This document shows, piece by piece, positions 12,650 through 24,135 of a DNA stretch of 64,000 bases. The DNA lies in the NCBI GenBank assembly GCA_963971225.1, contig OZ020267.1:35740989-35804988 (forward strand). The letters run 5' to 3'. The DNA comes from Melieria omissa. Taxonomy: Eukaryota > Arthropoda > Insecta > Diptera > Ulidiidae. The notes under the pieces were generated by a model that searched no databases, had not been told where the DNA came from, and was given only the letters and a program-made list of their open reading frames with translations. How positions within the stretch are numbered: position 1 is the first letter of the stretch; each line of letters begins with the position of its first letter. A program made the translations under genes and the position numbers.

Positions 12650-13520
12650 AATGAAGTGACGTTCAGCACAGTCGGGACACAGGTGGGGAAGAGTGCCGCA
12701 CATGAACCGCACTTTACCCCGGAGACCAAAATGGCTCATTGTAAGTTCTTCTTAAATTGGTCTTGAGTTACTTAACAGTCTCAATGTTCAATGTCAAGTA
12801 ATGACTCCAATCAGTTGCCTAATGTAGGTTCGACTCAGAGACAGTACAAACCGAGTTTTTATCAAGAAAAGGAAGAGTCATAGTGTCCGGCTGGTGCTGC
12901 AGTCGGCCCTGTTGCGTCATGAGAACTGAATATCTGATTTGCTCAACCTGTCAATATACAAATACAGGGCAGATATTGCAGGAAGCATAGAGTTGTCTAC
13001 TTCGGTGATGGACAAGGCGACACCCTTGCTCACCATCTCTCGAGTGGCCTCGAACCCAGCACAGAGTGACAGTGGTACCTCATACTATGAAGTTCTGTAC
13101 TACCTTTGATTTCTCTGCAACTGATCATACACGAAAATTTTAACATCTGTGGGTGATTATTCACTGTCACAGGTTAGTTCAGCAGCTTTCCAAATGGCAA
13201 AGATCTCTGCTTCAAAAATACTACAGAGATCCGACAGTCTGAACGAACTTTGAGATCATAATACGTCTGAGGTTAAACCAAGTATCGGGAGTACATTCTC
13301 GTTGGCGCCGGACATCTGCAGAGGAGGTGCAGATGCAGCTTCAGGAGAAGTCTTTGTACAGCAGACTGGATCTAATGGCGTGCAGACCAATGAGACAGTG
13401 ACTCCCACGAAAATCTCGCTAGAAGGTTTGTTGAGTAGGTCCAGTGTCCTGAATCTGCTCTGGTTTATCGTAGACCAGATCTGTGTTGCCGTGATGCATG
13501 TTTTTGCATTGAGCCAATTA
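12650..13520 (-). pseudogene. decayed LINE 3' portion (RNase H-like region)
   Basis: On the - strand, frame fragments resemble the RNase H region of I/jockey-type non-LTR retrotransposons. The clearest is CSIFEAEIFAIWKAAELTC near 13215-13160, matching the usual AE-x-AI core. A segment upstream of it (around 13256-13546) contains TRDLLNKP-like and VGVT-like pieces. Stops and frame changes are frequent. It is a dead insertion lying between MITE copies A and B. Confidence 0.5.
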
Positions 13521-13531
13521 GTGTTTGTAAA

Positions 13532-13981
13532 CCCTTTCGACCCCAAAGTTTCCTGAGAGCTACTTCACCTATTTCTCATCTTATAGCAAAAGCTACGATT
13601 GATTTATGAATTTAATTTAAGTAGGCAACAACAAATTAGTATTTTTAGAAGTGAATTCAAAGTAAATTACAAACATTTTACTGTTATTGCCAAAATAATT
13701 TTCAATAATTTGCAGCAATATCAGGGAAAGTTTGTGTTCTAATTGAAGTCAATGAATTGTTCGCATTTGATCAAAACCCTGTTTCTTTAATAATGGTTAA
13801 ATGAAATCAAAAAGTGATAATTTTGTATTTTTGCCTAAATATTAAATAATGTTTCTGTAATTAAAAAATATTGATACAAAATTTATTTACCCGTTTTAAG
13901 CTAAAATTGTTCAAAAGTAAACTAGATTTAAATACCAAAAAGTTATATCGAGACACAGAGCGAAATTCGGGGTCGAAAGGG
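13532..13981 (+). mobile_element. piggyBac-type MITE, copy B
   Basis: A 450-bp copy begins CCCTTTCGACCCCAAAG and ends with the complement CGGGGTCGAAAGGG, followed by TTAA at 13982-13985. The left flank reads TAAA rather than TTAA, a probable point change. Its interior aligns along its length with copy C and, inverted, with copy A. It contains no coding sequence. Copies A and B therefore form a long inverted pair enclosing the LINE relic. Confidence 0.82.
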
Positions 13982-14061
13982 TTAAAAGGCTCAATACTAC
14001 TTGTTGGGCGTTTCTTTCGTGGCTCCATTCACACTGCAATGGAAACCAACAGTTTAGTTAT

Positions 14062-14063
<2 letters not shown>

Positions 14064-14101
<38 letters not shown>

Positions 14102-15622
14102 TACATCCCAAATTGATTACATCTGCCCGTGGGCACTTAGTAATTGAGTTAACAGGGGTGGGAAGATAGTTACTACATTAAATCAATACTTAAGTAATAT
14201 GTTTAACGATTTTGAGTACATTATTAGGTTTATGTTTTAGTAATTTCTGCTATTATAGCGCTTGTGTCTGTTAATGCTGTCGGTGTAGTTCTCTTCAGTC
14301 TTCTCTCCTTTGTTAGTTCCATTTGAGGTATTCGTTGCACTTCTTTGTTTGAATGGGTTAGGAGTCTAAGTGCGTGCTTGGTACTGCTTTTCTCGATTAC
14401 GTCTTTGACGGGTTCTATGTTTAAGTCGCGGTGGATATCGTCATTCGTTATATACCAGGGTGCATTGGTGATAGTCCTTAAAATTTTTGATTGTAGTCGT
14501 TGGATTATTTGTATGTTTGATTTGCTGGCTGTCCCCCATAGTTCTATGCCGTATTTCCATATTGGTGTTATCATCGTTTTATATATTAATAGTTTATTGA
14601 ATAGCGACAGTTTTGAGTCCTTGTTGAGTAGCCAGTACAGTTGTCGGAATCGGTTTTTCACTTCGTTCCTTTTCTGAATTATGTGGTCCTTCCAAGTCAG
14701 CTTTGCGTCAATGATTATGCCCAGATATTTGGCTTTTTTGTCTTGTGCGATTGGTGTGTTATTAATTGTCAGGATTTGATGGTCATATTTTCGGTTTGTA
14801 TAAATTACTTGGACAGTTTTGTCTGCGTTTACTTCAATTCCCCATTTCGTGAACCAGGTCATCGTTGTGTTGATCAGCTGCTGCAGCTTCAATGAAGCAA
14901 CGTTTATGCTTTTGTCAGACGCTATTAGAACAGTGTCGTCGGCGAAAGTGGCAATCATTCTGTCGTCCATTGGATTGGGTATGTCATGTGTATAGATGAT
15001 GTACAGTAATGGTCCCAAAACGCTACCTTGTGGCACTCCAGCCTCCATTTTTAATATCTCTGAGCATTCGTCCTGATATTTAACATAGAAATAGCGGTCG
15101 CTAAGATAGCTTCGGAGTAGTTGATAATAGTCAGGTGGAAATATTTGTTTTAACTTAAATAATAGTCCCGGGTGCCATACGCTATCAAAAGCCTTCGCCA
15201 CGTCAAGGTAGATTGCAGCGCAGAAGTTCTTTTTGTCAATTTCATTTAATATTTTGTTGGTCACTCTGTGCACTTGTTGAATTGTCGAATGCTTTCGTCG
15301 AAATCCGAATTGATGGCTGGGAATTATCTTCTTTTCTTGTATTATTGGGTCAAGGCGGTCATGAATCAAGTTTTCGAATAGTTTAGAGAGGATGGGTAGA
15401 AGACTAATAGGTCTGTATGATGATGGCTTAGTCGCGTCTTTGTTCGGTTTTGGCAGTGCAATGATTTCGGATACTTTCCATGGTGCAGGGAAGTGTTTTA
15501 TTCTTATTGAAGAGTTGAAGATGTTTCTAAGGTATATAATTCCATCGTCAGGTAGTTCTTTTAGTATATGTCCATTGATTTTGTCATAACCCGGGGATTT
15601 TTTGTTATTTATGGCCTTGATG
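14064..15622 (-). mobile_element. 5'-truncated jockey-like LINE with target-site duplication
   Basis: The - strand insertion ends in a pure poly(A) of 36 bases (T-run at 14064-14099). It is bounded by an 8-bp direct repeat AGTTATGG at 14056-14063 and 15623-15630. This is the classic outcome of target-primed reverse transcription with loss of the 5' end. About 130 bp of 3' UTR separates the stop codon from the poly(A). The unbroken reading frame and perfect duplication suggest a fairly young insertion. Confidence 0.92.
14230..15622 (-). CDS. LINE ORF2 fragment: reverse transcriptase (5'-truncated)
   Basis: An open frame of about 463 codons runs from the 5' truncation to the stop near 14230. 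Reverse-transcriptase landmarks appear in order: KSPGYDKING, SYRPISLLP, HQFGFRRKHST, YLDVAKAFDSVWH, GVPQGSVLGPLLY, the catalytic TFADDTVLIAS and KYLGIIIDAKLTW. These place it in the jockey group of non-LTR elements. The whole endonuclease and ORF1 are missing, so it has no natural start codon and cannot transpose alone. The first internal Met is at 15369. No stop or frameshift interrupts the retained portion. Confidence 0.92.
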
Positions 15623-15630
15623 AGTTATGG

Positions 15631-17327
15631 TTAATTTGGCAAATTTTGGCGCTAATGTCACTGCTTGGGCTGATTTTACGCAGCTGAAGTGTTAATAAAT
15701 ACGCGGTTCGGCAAATTGGCAGCCATAACTTTGCGCGACTCGCACCAAAAATAGCAACGGACATCAAAATATATTGCACAATAAGTAATAAAAGTTCACA
15801 AGTATTTTATACTTTAAGTTTGTTGGTATTCACGAAGTTCAAGTGTAAAGTAGTTGAGTGAAAATTAACACATTAAGTCAACCACAAAGCTATAGTTTTG
15901 CCTTTGGTATGCAAAAGTACACTAAAATTCAACTAAGGCACAAAAGAGAAACCTGCCACATATGAATTTATTATTTTGAGCCAAATGTATCCTATTCTTT
16001 CAGCTCGTGAATGTCGCCATTGAACAGTTTTGAAGTAAACAACTTTCTCGCTGCACTTTATGTCGCAGTCAGCCGTGCAGCACAACAAGCTGACAATTCA
16101 GCACAAATTGCATGACCGACGCCCAAAAATTTGTTTGTTTACAGAAATTGCCAATGATTAAGGCGGAAACAACAACGATAAAAAAATTTGGATATTGTTA
16201 CCGCAAGTTACTGCATTGCAGTCCGACACTGAGCGTGGGACTCAGCGAAATTTATTGAATGTGTTTGCTGCTGGTCAGCATTGCTGCAGCAGCTTCGAAT
16301 TTTGCTTAAATTCAATTTTTCGTTGTTATTGTTGTGGTTTTATATGTTTGTTTATTTCATTTTTTATGTGTTTGTGGTTGAATAAACGCCAAACTTGGCA
16401 TTGCGTGGTGTTTTAATTTCTGGTAGAAATTCGAAGAATGAAACCGCAATGGCCGCGCAGCAACAACAATGCGCTGCAATTGTAACCTCTTTTCGTGCTG
16501 ATAAGCCACGCTTCGCTTTTATTTTGTTTATGTTATTGTTGTTGTTTTTTTTGTTATTTTCATTGCATTACAAATCAAATTGAATTTTTTCACACATTTT
16601 GCTACAAAACTGTCGACAGCTGCAGACAGCGACCGCAATTGAAATGGCAAAGAAAAAATCACTGGCGAAATTTGCACACAGAAAATCATTGAATTTTACA
16701 AGCGTGATTATTGTTGCTGTTGCTTCGCAGACGAACAATGCAACATCAAGTACCACACAATTTAATTAGCATTTTTAATTGAAATTTTTATGATCCTTTC
16801 GAGGTTTTTTTTCGCAGCTCTGCGCCCACTCGCGCATTTCAACTGCTTATGTTGTTGTTGTTGTTATTATTGTTTTTGGGTATCGTTAAAAAATGTCTGT
16901 AAAAATACATTCAAAACGTGACAAAAGCAAAATATTTCGAAAAAGTCTTAAAGTCTTTGGCGTTAATCGCAAAAAACAAAAGTTGCGTTCGAGTTTGAAA
17001 TTGTTGCGCTGAATGTCTGAAAGGTTGACACATTGTTTTGCATTTCCTGTGATAGGGGGGGAAAGGGGGCGAAGGCTGACTTTAAGCAGCGGAATTAGTG
17101 CGAGCTGGTTATTTGGTGTGCTAAAGTATTCCATTCGAGGCAATGTGATTTTGCGTTGATTGGTTTTCATTTTTTGCATGAAAACTTGGGTTAAGCAATT
17201 TTCTTCGAAGAAGCTGAAAATAGCAAAGCTCAATGAAGGATTAAGAGGAATCGTTTACTAAGAAAAGAGAGGGAAGAGTTTCTTTGAAGAAGGAATTTTC
17301 TAGAATTGACAAGAAATCAAGTTTTTC
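15631..17327. other. no gene seen
   Basis: AT-rich DNA with TTG/CAA-rich stretches. There is a short homopurine run near 17056-17070. The overlapping short open frames at 16195-17233 on both strands have no recognisable domain. Confidence 0.45.
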
Positions 17328-18575
17328 TTAACCCTTTGTTGATCTTGTCAGATTTTTATGAAAAAATACTTATCTAATTATTTTTTATTTAGAATGCTTT
17401 CACCACATTTGAAGTCAATTGGTGCATTAAGCCATGTTTCCTCCAAACAAACTCTTAACCCATCGTTGACCTTGTTAGATTTGGATTTTGTAAAAAAAAA
17501 TAGGTGTCAAATTATTTCTCCCCAAGAGTACTTTCAGCAAGTTTGAAGTCAAAAGACGTAAAATATCTTGTTTTTTTTCATGAAAACCTTAACCCTTTGT
17601 TGATCCTGTTAGATTTATATTTTCGATAAAAAAATTAAAAATATGAATCGAATTATTTCGCATGTTAAGTGCTTTGAAGTCAAAAGTCCCATACAATCTT
17701 GTTTTTTCACACAAATCTTTAACCCATAGCTGACCCCATCAGGTTTGGATTTTTGAAAAAATTGAAAACACGTGTCTAATTTTTTCTCATTTGAAGTACT
17801 TTAACTTTAGTTTGAAATCAAAAGGCCCATAAAATCTTGTTTCTCCATACAAACTTTTAACCCTTGGTTCACCCTTTCAATTCAATTTTCAAAAGAGTAA
17901 AAAACACATCGAATTATTTCACATGTTAAGTGCTTTCACTAAGTTTGAAGTCAAAAGGCCCATTAAATGTTGTTGCTTTGTACAAACTTTTAACCCATTG
18001 TTGACCTTGTTAGATTTCGAATTAAAAAAAAATGAAAAACATGTGTAGAATTATTTCTCAGTTGAAGTACTTTTACCAAATTTGAAGTCAGAAGGCGTAA
18101 AAAATCAGGTTTCTTTACACAAACTTTTAACCCTTTGGTCAACTTTTTAAGTTTTGATTAAAAAAAATTAGAAACAGGTGTCACATATTTTGGATATCAA
18201 GCGTTTTCACTAACTTTGGGGCCAATAAGCCTATCGTTTCATGGGGTTTTCGTAGTCTTCCCGTACTGAAGTGCGTACCTTAACCCATTGTTGATCCCGT
18301 TAAATTTTGATTTTCGAAAAAATAAAAAAATACGTGTCTAATTTTTTTTTATTTAAAGTCTTTTCACCAAATTTTAAATCAATAGGCCCATTACATGGCG
18401 TTTCTTTTACAATACCTTTACCCATGTTTTGACCTTTTAGATCCCGAGTTTAAAAAAATCTCGTCTAAACGGAGGTTCAATTTTAAAAATGTATCTACAG
18501 TTCAAATTTCATGCTTGTAGCTTCAACAGGTTGGGCTGGGCGATGATGAATCAGTCCGTCAGTCAGTCAGTCAGA
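17328..18575 (+). repeat. composite minisatellite element, copy 2 (nine units plus tail)
   Basis: Nine units begin near 17330, 17456, 17589, 17720, 17857, 17991, 18127, 18282 and 18419. They follow the same order of variants as copy 1 at 8572-9850. The final unit leads into the same tail, with GATGATGAATCAGTC and a (CAGT)n run at about 18543-18572. Equal unit number and shared tail show that the whole composite was duplicated as one element rather than two arrays growing independently. Confidence 0.8.
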
Positions 18576-20811
18576 ACAAACAATTATAGGTATAAAGATG
18601 GAGTGGAATATTTTTTGAAAGGACTGTATCAGAATCCTTCATTACCATTAAAATTGGCGTTGTTTACAATCATTTAGTATTTTTATTAGTTAATAATTAA
18701 TAATAATATAATAATTTTTAAGCTTTAAAAACTCTGTACTTGGATTCACAAGGAACACACTAACTACTTAAAAATTAAATCAAACATACTTATACACAAT
18801 TAGGACCACTTATGAGTTCCTACTTATGGTCTGAGTAAAACTTATGCCAAACTTTATAGGCTTCCTAGACTTTTGAGTACATTGTCGTGTTTATCCACCA
18901 TTAATCAACAAACGCATTTGGCCATAAATGACAAAGCGTGAACGCCGCTAATGTGCAAACTTGTTTATTAAAGTCAGCGATTAATTGGCAAATCGCTTGC
19001 TAGTCATTCCAATGCAAATTAGTCGCATTTATGAAGCCAAACCGATTGCTAACCTGATAATAATCATTTAACTTAACGCTACAATTATTTGTAGCGTTGG
19101 GCCCTAAGTATTTGCACAAAGCTGGTCGCTTATGAATACCAAATTAAATGCAAATCATTTCGTCGCGAATGCATAAACAAACTTGAGCTCAAGTAAATAC
19201 TTTGATGTTGCTTCGAGTTCGATTGGCATTGCTTTGCCTTGCGGTCGTTTGGCTGCTCGCGTATGAAGGCAACAGCGGCAATTTGACTGGCTGACAGCAC
19301 AGGCGACGAAACAAGCCGCACTAATTAAGCGCTTAATGACGCCGACCGTCAGACGTGCACTGATGCATGCCGCCAGATGAGCGCGAATCTGCTGCCGCAT
19401 TAATATGGAAATGTTGAGCAGCAGATCCTCATTAAACACCTTTTTTTTCGCCATACGTGCAATTGTTTTGATGCAAAGTGACATAAATGTCAGCTGAGAT
19501 CACTGCGATGTGCGATGTTGATAAGTAAAAGTGCAGTTTTCACACAGTGAGCCCAGTTGATTAAGGAAGAGGCAATCACAAACTCAAGAAATGTCAATGG
19601 CGCAGGCGTTTTTGATTGTAGCTGGTTTGGCTTTAAATCAAACAGACCAGTTTGTAAGAGAGAGGAAAGGTGGGTAGTGATTCTTTTTTACTCATGTTTG
19701 AAATCGCATCAACAAAGTGAAGGGAAGTAAAACCTTGGACCTCCTGAGACAATAGTAGTTATGCTTCCATTACTTTTACCATAATTTTTATCTTTCAACA
19801 GTTGTCTCATATGATTCATAAAGCTTTGTTGGGTCATAAGATTGAGGAAGTTTCGTTATTATTGTTCAATCAACAAATCTTTCGCCCCCGTTTAGCTTAA
19901 TGAAGCGTTTAACTTAAGTGCACACACGCCTCGCAAAGATTTGATGCCGTGACGACAAGCTGCCATAAAAAGGAGACATGGCTCGGTGTTAGAAGGGAAT
20001 GAAGAAATTGTTTATGTGCATCATTTATTGCTTTAATATTCACAAAATTAATGCTTAATTAATAATGCTTAATAAATAATTAATACTCATTCTTGTTGAT
20101 TTGCTAGATAGATGAGAATTTTGGGATTTTCCTTGAATCAACTAAACTTATTATTGTTGATTTCTGATACTCGTAAACACTTGAACAGTATTAAATATAA
20201 TTTTTTGAGTAGAAATTAATACCAAAGTAATTTGTTTCCACGAATAAAGCAGAGTGTTTGGTGCTTTCATACATAAGGAGCCGTCTACAATTTCAAATAC
20301 TTCATCAAACATCAGTTTAAGAGGAACATGTCGCATGCAGCTGCCAGAGATTTCACGGTGTAAACTGTTTTGTTAACAGCATTTAGCTTCAATTGCGCCT
20401 CAGCTCAAACGTCAACGCTGATAGTAGTGAACAGCTCACAAGTTGACATTCAAAAAACATGTTTGCCTGTACTTGTCATGCAACAACAAACTAAGCACAA
20501 AAGTCAACAAGTTTTATACTAAATATTCATTGCCATTAATTTCTATTTCGAAGCAAGCCAGCAAATCACTATAGTTCTCTACACACATATTCGATGAATA
20601 TTTGTTGAACTTGAAAATCAAATTTCGTTATCTACAACAGCAACTCGACTCGAGTCAATAGAAACGCAATAAGCAAAGCAAATATTGCATGGATTTGATT
20701 TTGTAATCAAAAGCAGCAATGCATCAGTCAACTTATGTAAGAATGATCGGAAATTGTAAATATTATGACATTTGAACTTGATAAACACATTGGTGTACAT
20801 ATAGGAAAACC
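18576..20811. other. no gene seen
   Basis: Unique intron-like DNA. The stretch 18890-19510 is more GC-balanced and may be conserved non-coding sequence; open frames on the - strand there overlap one another and match no family I know. Confidence 0.45.
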
Positions 20812-20869
20812 CAGTGGTGCACACAGGATTTCATTTTGAGGGGTTTAGTGTACAAATTTTGAGCCTAAT

Positions 20870-21427
20870 ACAGGGTGGCACAAAAGTTGTCACTCAGTGT
20901 TTTCTGGCTTTAATTGGTTTATGAATAAATTTATGAATGAAGGAATAATTTAATGACAGAATGAATGAATGAATGTATGTATGAATGAATAAATGAATGG
21001 ATGAATTTATATATGTATGAATGAATGAATGAATGTATGCATGAATTAATGTATGAGTGAATGTATGTATGAATGTATGTGAATGAAAGAATGTATGAAT
21101 GAATGAATGAATGTATATATGAATGTATGAGTGAATGTATGTATGAATGTATATATGAATGAATAAATGTATGAATGTATGTGAATGAATGAATGTATGA
21201 ATGAATGAACGTATGTATGAATGAATGTATGAATGGATGAATGTATGAAAGAATGAATTAATCAATAAATGAAGGAATGGACGTATGAATGAATGTATGA
21301 ATTAATTGAATTTTTTTTTAATTTTTATTTTTTTTAATTTTTTTTGTTTTATAAATGTCAAAGCAGATTTATTTTTGCCACCATTTGCAAAAGTTATAGC
21401 ATCTGCCTATACCACCTTGCCACCCTG
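20870..21427 (+). mobile_element. microsatellite-bearing MITE, long copy
   Basis: The ends are CAGGGTGGCA and its complement TGCCACCCTG, each flanked by TA (20868-20869, 21428-21429). Just inside the left end lies CAAAAGTTGTCA and then CTGGCTTTAATTGGTTTATG. Just inside the right end lies TTTGCCACCATTTGCAAAAG. The same flanking blocks occur, inverted, in the 165-bp copy at 26710-26874. The 393-bp size difference is mostly an (AATG)n-type core of about 370 bp. Insertion boundaries are confirmed by the uninterrupted host repeat at 55689. It encodes no transposase. Confidence 0.88.
20934..21302. repeat. (AATG)n / (GTAT)n microsatellite core
   Basis: An interrupted tetranucleotide array of ATGA, ATGT and ATGG words fills the middle of the MITE. 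Its reverse complement reads as an open frame rich in His, Ile, Phe and Ser (20894-21265), which I regard as an artefact of the repeat. Confidence 0.92.
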
Positions 21428-21671
21428 TACCATTTGAAACAGTATTGTGCAACGGGAACTTTTGAATTTGTGGAGGTGTGGTTGTATCCCCCCTCTACAA
21501 CAAGCTTGGAGTGAGTGAACCCCACAAGTAATTACAATGTTCTCTTACAACCTGAACACACTGACGACGTCTTCGACATGACCACATGACTACAAGATAG
21601 CGTTAGCTTCAATCGTTGCCGTGTAGTCAACTACTTGATTACAATGAAAGCAGCAGCAAAAACACACAGAT

Positions 21672-22238
21672 TAAATTAGATTAGATTACATTAGATTAGA
21701 TTAGATTAGATTAGATTAGATTAGATTAGATTAGATTAGATTAGATTAGATTAGATTAGATTAGATTAGATTAGATTAGATTAGATTAGATTAGATTAGA
21801 TTAGATTAGATTAGATTAGATTAGATTAGATTAGATTAGATTAGATTAGATTAGATTAGATTAGATTAGATTAGATTAGATTAGATTAGATTAGATTAGA
21901 TTAGATTAGATTAGATTAGATTAGATTAGATTAGATTAGATTAGATTAGATTAGATTAGATTAGATTAGATTAGATTAGATTAGATTAGATTAGATTAGA
22001 TTAGATTAGATTAGATTAGATTAGATTAGATTAGATTAGATTAGATTAGATTAGATTAGATTAGATTAGATTAGATTAGATTAGATTAGATTAGATTAGA
22101 TTAGATTAGATTAGATTAGATTAGATTAGATTAGATTAGATTAGATTAGATTAGATTAGATTAGATTAGATTAGATTAGATTAGATTAGATTAGATTAGA
22201 TTAGATTAGATTAGATTAGATTAGATTAGATTAGATTA
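21672..22238. repeat. (TTAGA)n pentanucleotide array
   Basis: Imperfect from 21672, then apparently perfect TTAGA units from 21691 to 22238, roughly 110 in a row. The unit differs by one base from the arthropod telomere repeat TTAGG. Flies lack that telomere type, and nothing here suggests a telomere. Confidence 0.95.
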
Positions 22239-22267
22239 AAAATAATTAGATTATTTTGTTGACGGGA

Positions 22268-22350
22268 TAACCCTTTGTTGGCGTGATCAACAAAGGGTTA
22301 AGAAGAGCTTGGTTTATTGAACCAATGGACTTCAAACTTACGTGTACTAA
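22268..22350 (-). repeat. inverted minisatellite monomer forming a hairpin
   Basis: TAACCCTTTGTTG (22268-22280) and its perfect complement (22288-22300) are separated by 7 bases. From 22288 rightwards the complement reads like a monomer of the 8.6 and 17.3 kb arrays (TTGAAGTCCATTGGTTCA then TTAACCCTTTGTTGATC). The hairpin is thus the head-to-head junction of two monomer fragments. Confidence 0.75.
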
Positions 22351-24135
22351 ATTTTTACTTAAGTTCTAGCAAATTTGTAAACAATTTCAAATTCAAACCA
22401 CACGAAAAGAGTAAACAGAACGCAATTAAAATCAGCTGATTTCAAAGTAGCGTTCCCAATTGCTTTCGCTGTTTTACCTATTAATTGGAAATAGTTTCAA
22501 GTTTCACGACAGCCACAATACGTGCACCAGTTGCTCAGACTAATGAATACTTTCAAGCTGCCTAATTAGGGACACACATCCAACGACGCAATCAAAATGT
22601 TTTGCCATAAAGCGAACCTAAGACGACATGGAATTCTAACAAAATTTGGGCAGCTTGAATCGCATTGGCCGCCACTCAAATGCCGCATTACAAGAAGCAC
22701 CCTTCAAGAATACATAAAACAATTTCGTATAAGTGCACATAAAGCCCACACACACTCACACTCACACTTATACTCACACATACGCATACATAAATGAATT
22801 TCTATTGCAACTGCGGCAGCGTAATAACACTTAATGCGCGCAGCAACGACCCAAGTGGCCGCTCATTATGAGTTCGAGTGTTTATAATAAAGCGGCCGCA
22901 ATTGATTTTTGAGCAAAGCAACAAAACAAACAAACAATGCCGATGTCGCGATGGCAAGTGTGGTTATTTATTGGCCACGGGTCCAACGGCAAGTGTGCTT
23001 TTGTTTATGATTTTGTTGCTATTCGGTTGTTGAGTGAATAATGGGGACCGCTGTCAAGAAAAGAGGCCCCGATTGGCAAATTTGTGCTGGTTCACGGTTT
23101 TGTTTGGCTGTTTATTTTTTGCATTTTGTGTGCATGTGTTGTTGTTGTGTTTTAGAGATAATCAGCTGCAATTTTATAAAATCGACTCATGCAATCTTCA
23201 TGAGGTGACAGACAGTAAACGGCAAACATTTTCAACATTATTCTGAATTTTTTGCTTTATTCAGTCTGTGTTGTCTGTCTGTCTGTCTGGGTTTTTTATT
23301 CAGAGTGATTGAAGTTTTCGGGGAGTGTTGTCTGCTTTGTTGAATATTTGTTGTAATTAAAAGAAATATTGTACTGCAAATTCGGTCGATAGTCTTGTCA
23401 GGTAGCGAAGTATGGGTTATCCCATTGGAGAGACTGGCGTATGAGTTGCGACTGTTTCAATGGCAATGACATCACTTTACATTTATCAATTGGAGTGTAC
23501 TCGTACTTCAGTGCAGCACACAAAAAACGTACATTTTGAGTTTCTTAGAATCAATGCATGAATTTATATCATTTTCGAATTGTGACTCAATTGAGTTGGC
23601 AGTGTTACTTGCGGTCACAAAGTCTCTTTTCAAGGTCACAAAGGCTGTTACTGGAATTTGACCAGACCAGACATCTGTTTATTTGGTTTATGCTATAGTT
23701 AGGTTAGTTAAGACCCACAGTTAGCTGTCTCAGCAAGTACACTCGGAGGCCACAAAGGCTCATTGTGAGGCCCATTTATGCTATAAAGACTTGCAATATC
23801 TAAGCAAAACACAGCGTCACGGAGTGCTTCGAGCAAGAATTACTATAAGTTTACAAACTTTCCAATCAGTTGGAAGATGAGAAGCTGAATATGGTTCAGT
23901 TATCTGAGAGTTGGATCAGAGAGGAGAGTTAAATTGACTTAGCTGAAAAATACTCTTTTTTCTAAGCAAATGACTTCTCTAGAAGCTGTAGAGATATGTA
24001 AGAAAAGAAGAGAATAATTTACCTTCTCAGTCCTGTTCAGCTCTTTGACAGAAATTAAAAAAAAACACATAGGTTTCTTATATTCAGAAAACCTCTTCGA
24101 CATCCCTAATGTCCGCATAAAAGGCTTAACGTCCA
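22351..24135. other. no gene seen; scattered LINE 3' tail debris
   Basis: Mostly unique AT-rich DNA, with (CA)n-like runs near 22747-22790 and (CTGT)n at 23270-23289. At 23698-23775 a GGTTAGTT run beside GGCTCATTGTGAGG resembles the 3' tails of the decayed LINEs elsewhere in the window, in - orientation. Confidence 0.45.

Larger units (their letters stand above)
20812..21500 (+). repeat. dispersed repeat starting CAGTGG, interrupted by a MITE
   Basis: CAGTGGTGCACAC starts a repeat that also occurs at 31303 and 55689. It is interrupted after GAGCCTAATA by the MITE at 20870-21427 and resumes as TACCATTTGAAAC. The 55689 copy reads GAGCCGAATACCATTC without interruption, so it represents the empty site. 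The right limit is not defined. Confidence 0.7.

Noticed and set aside
20894..21265. 123-residue His/Ile/Phe/Ser-rich open frame
   Set aside because: It is the translation of the (AATG)n microsatellite core of a MITE; there are no gene signals.
21691..22238. Telomere-like repeat
   Set aside because: The unit is TTAGA, not TTAGG, and flies do not use this telomere type; it is an interstitial microsatellite.
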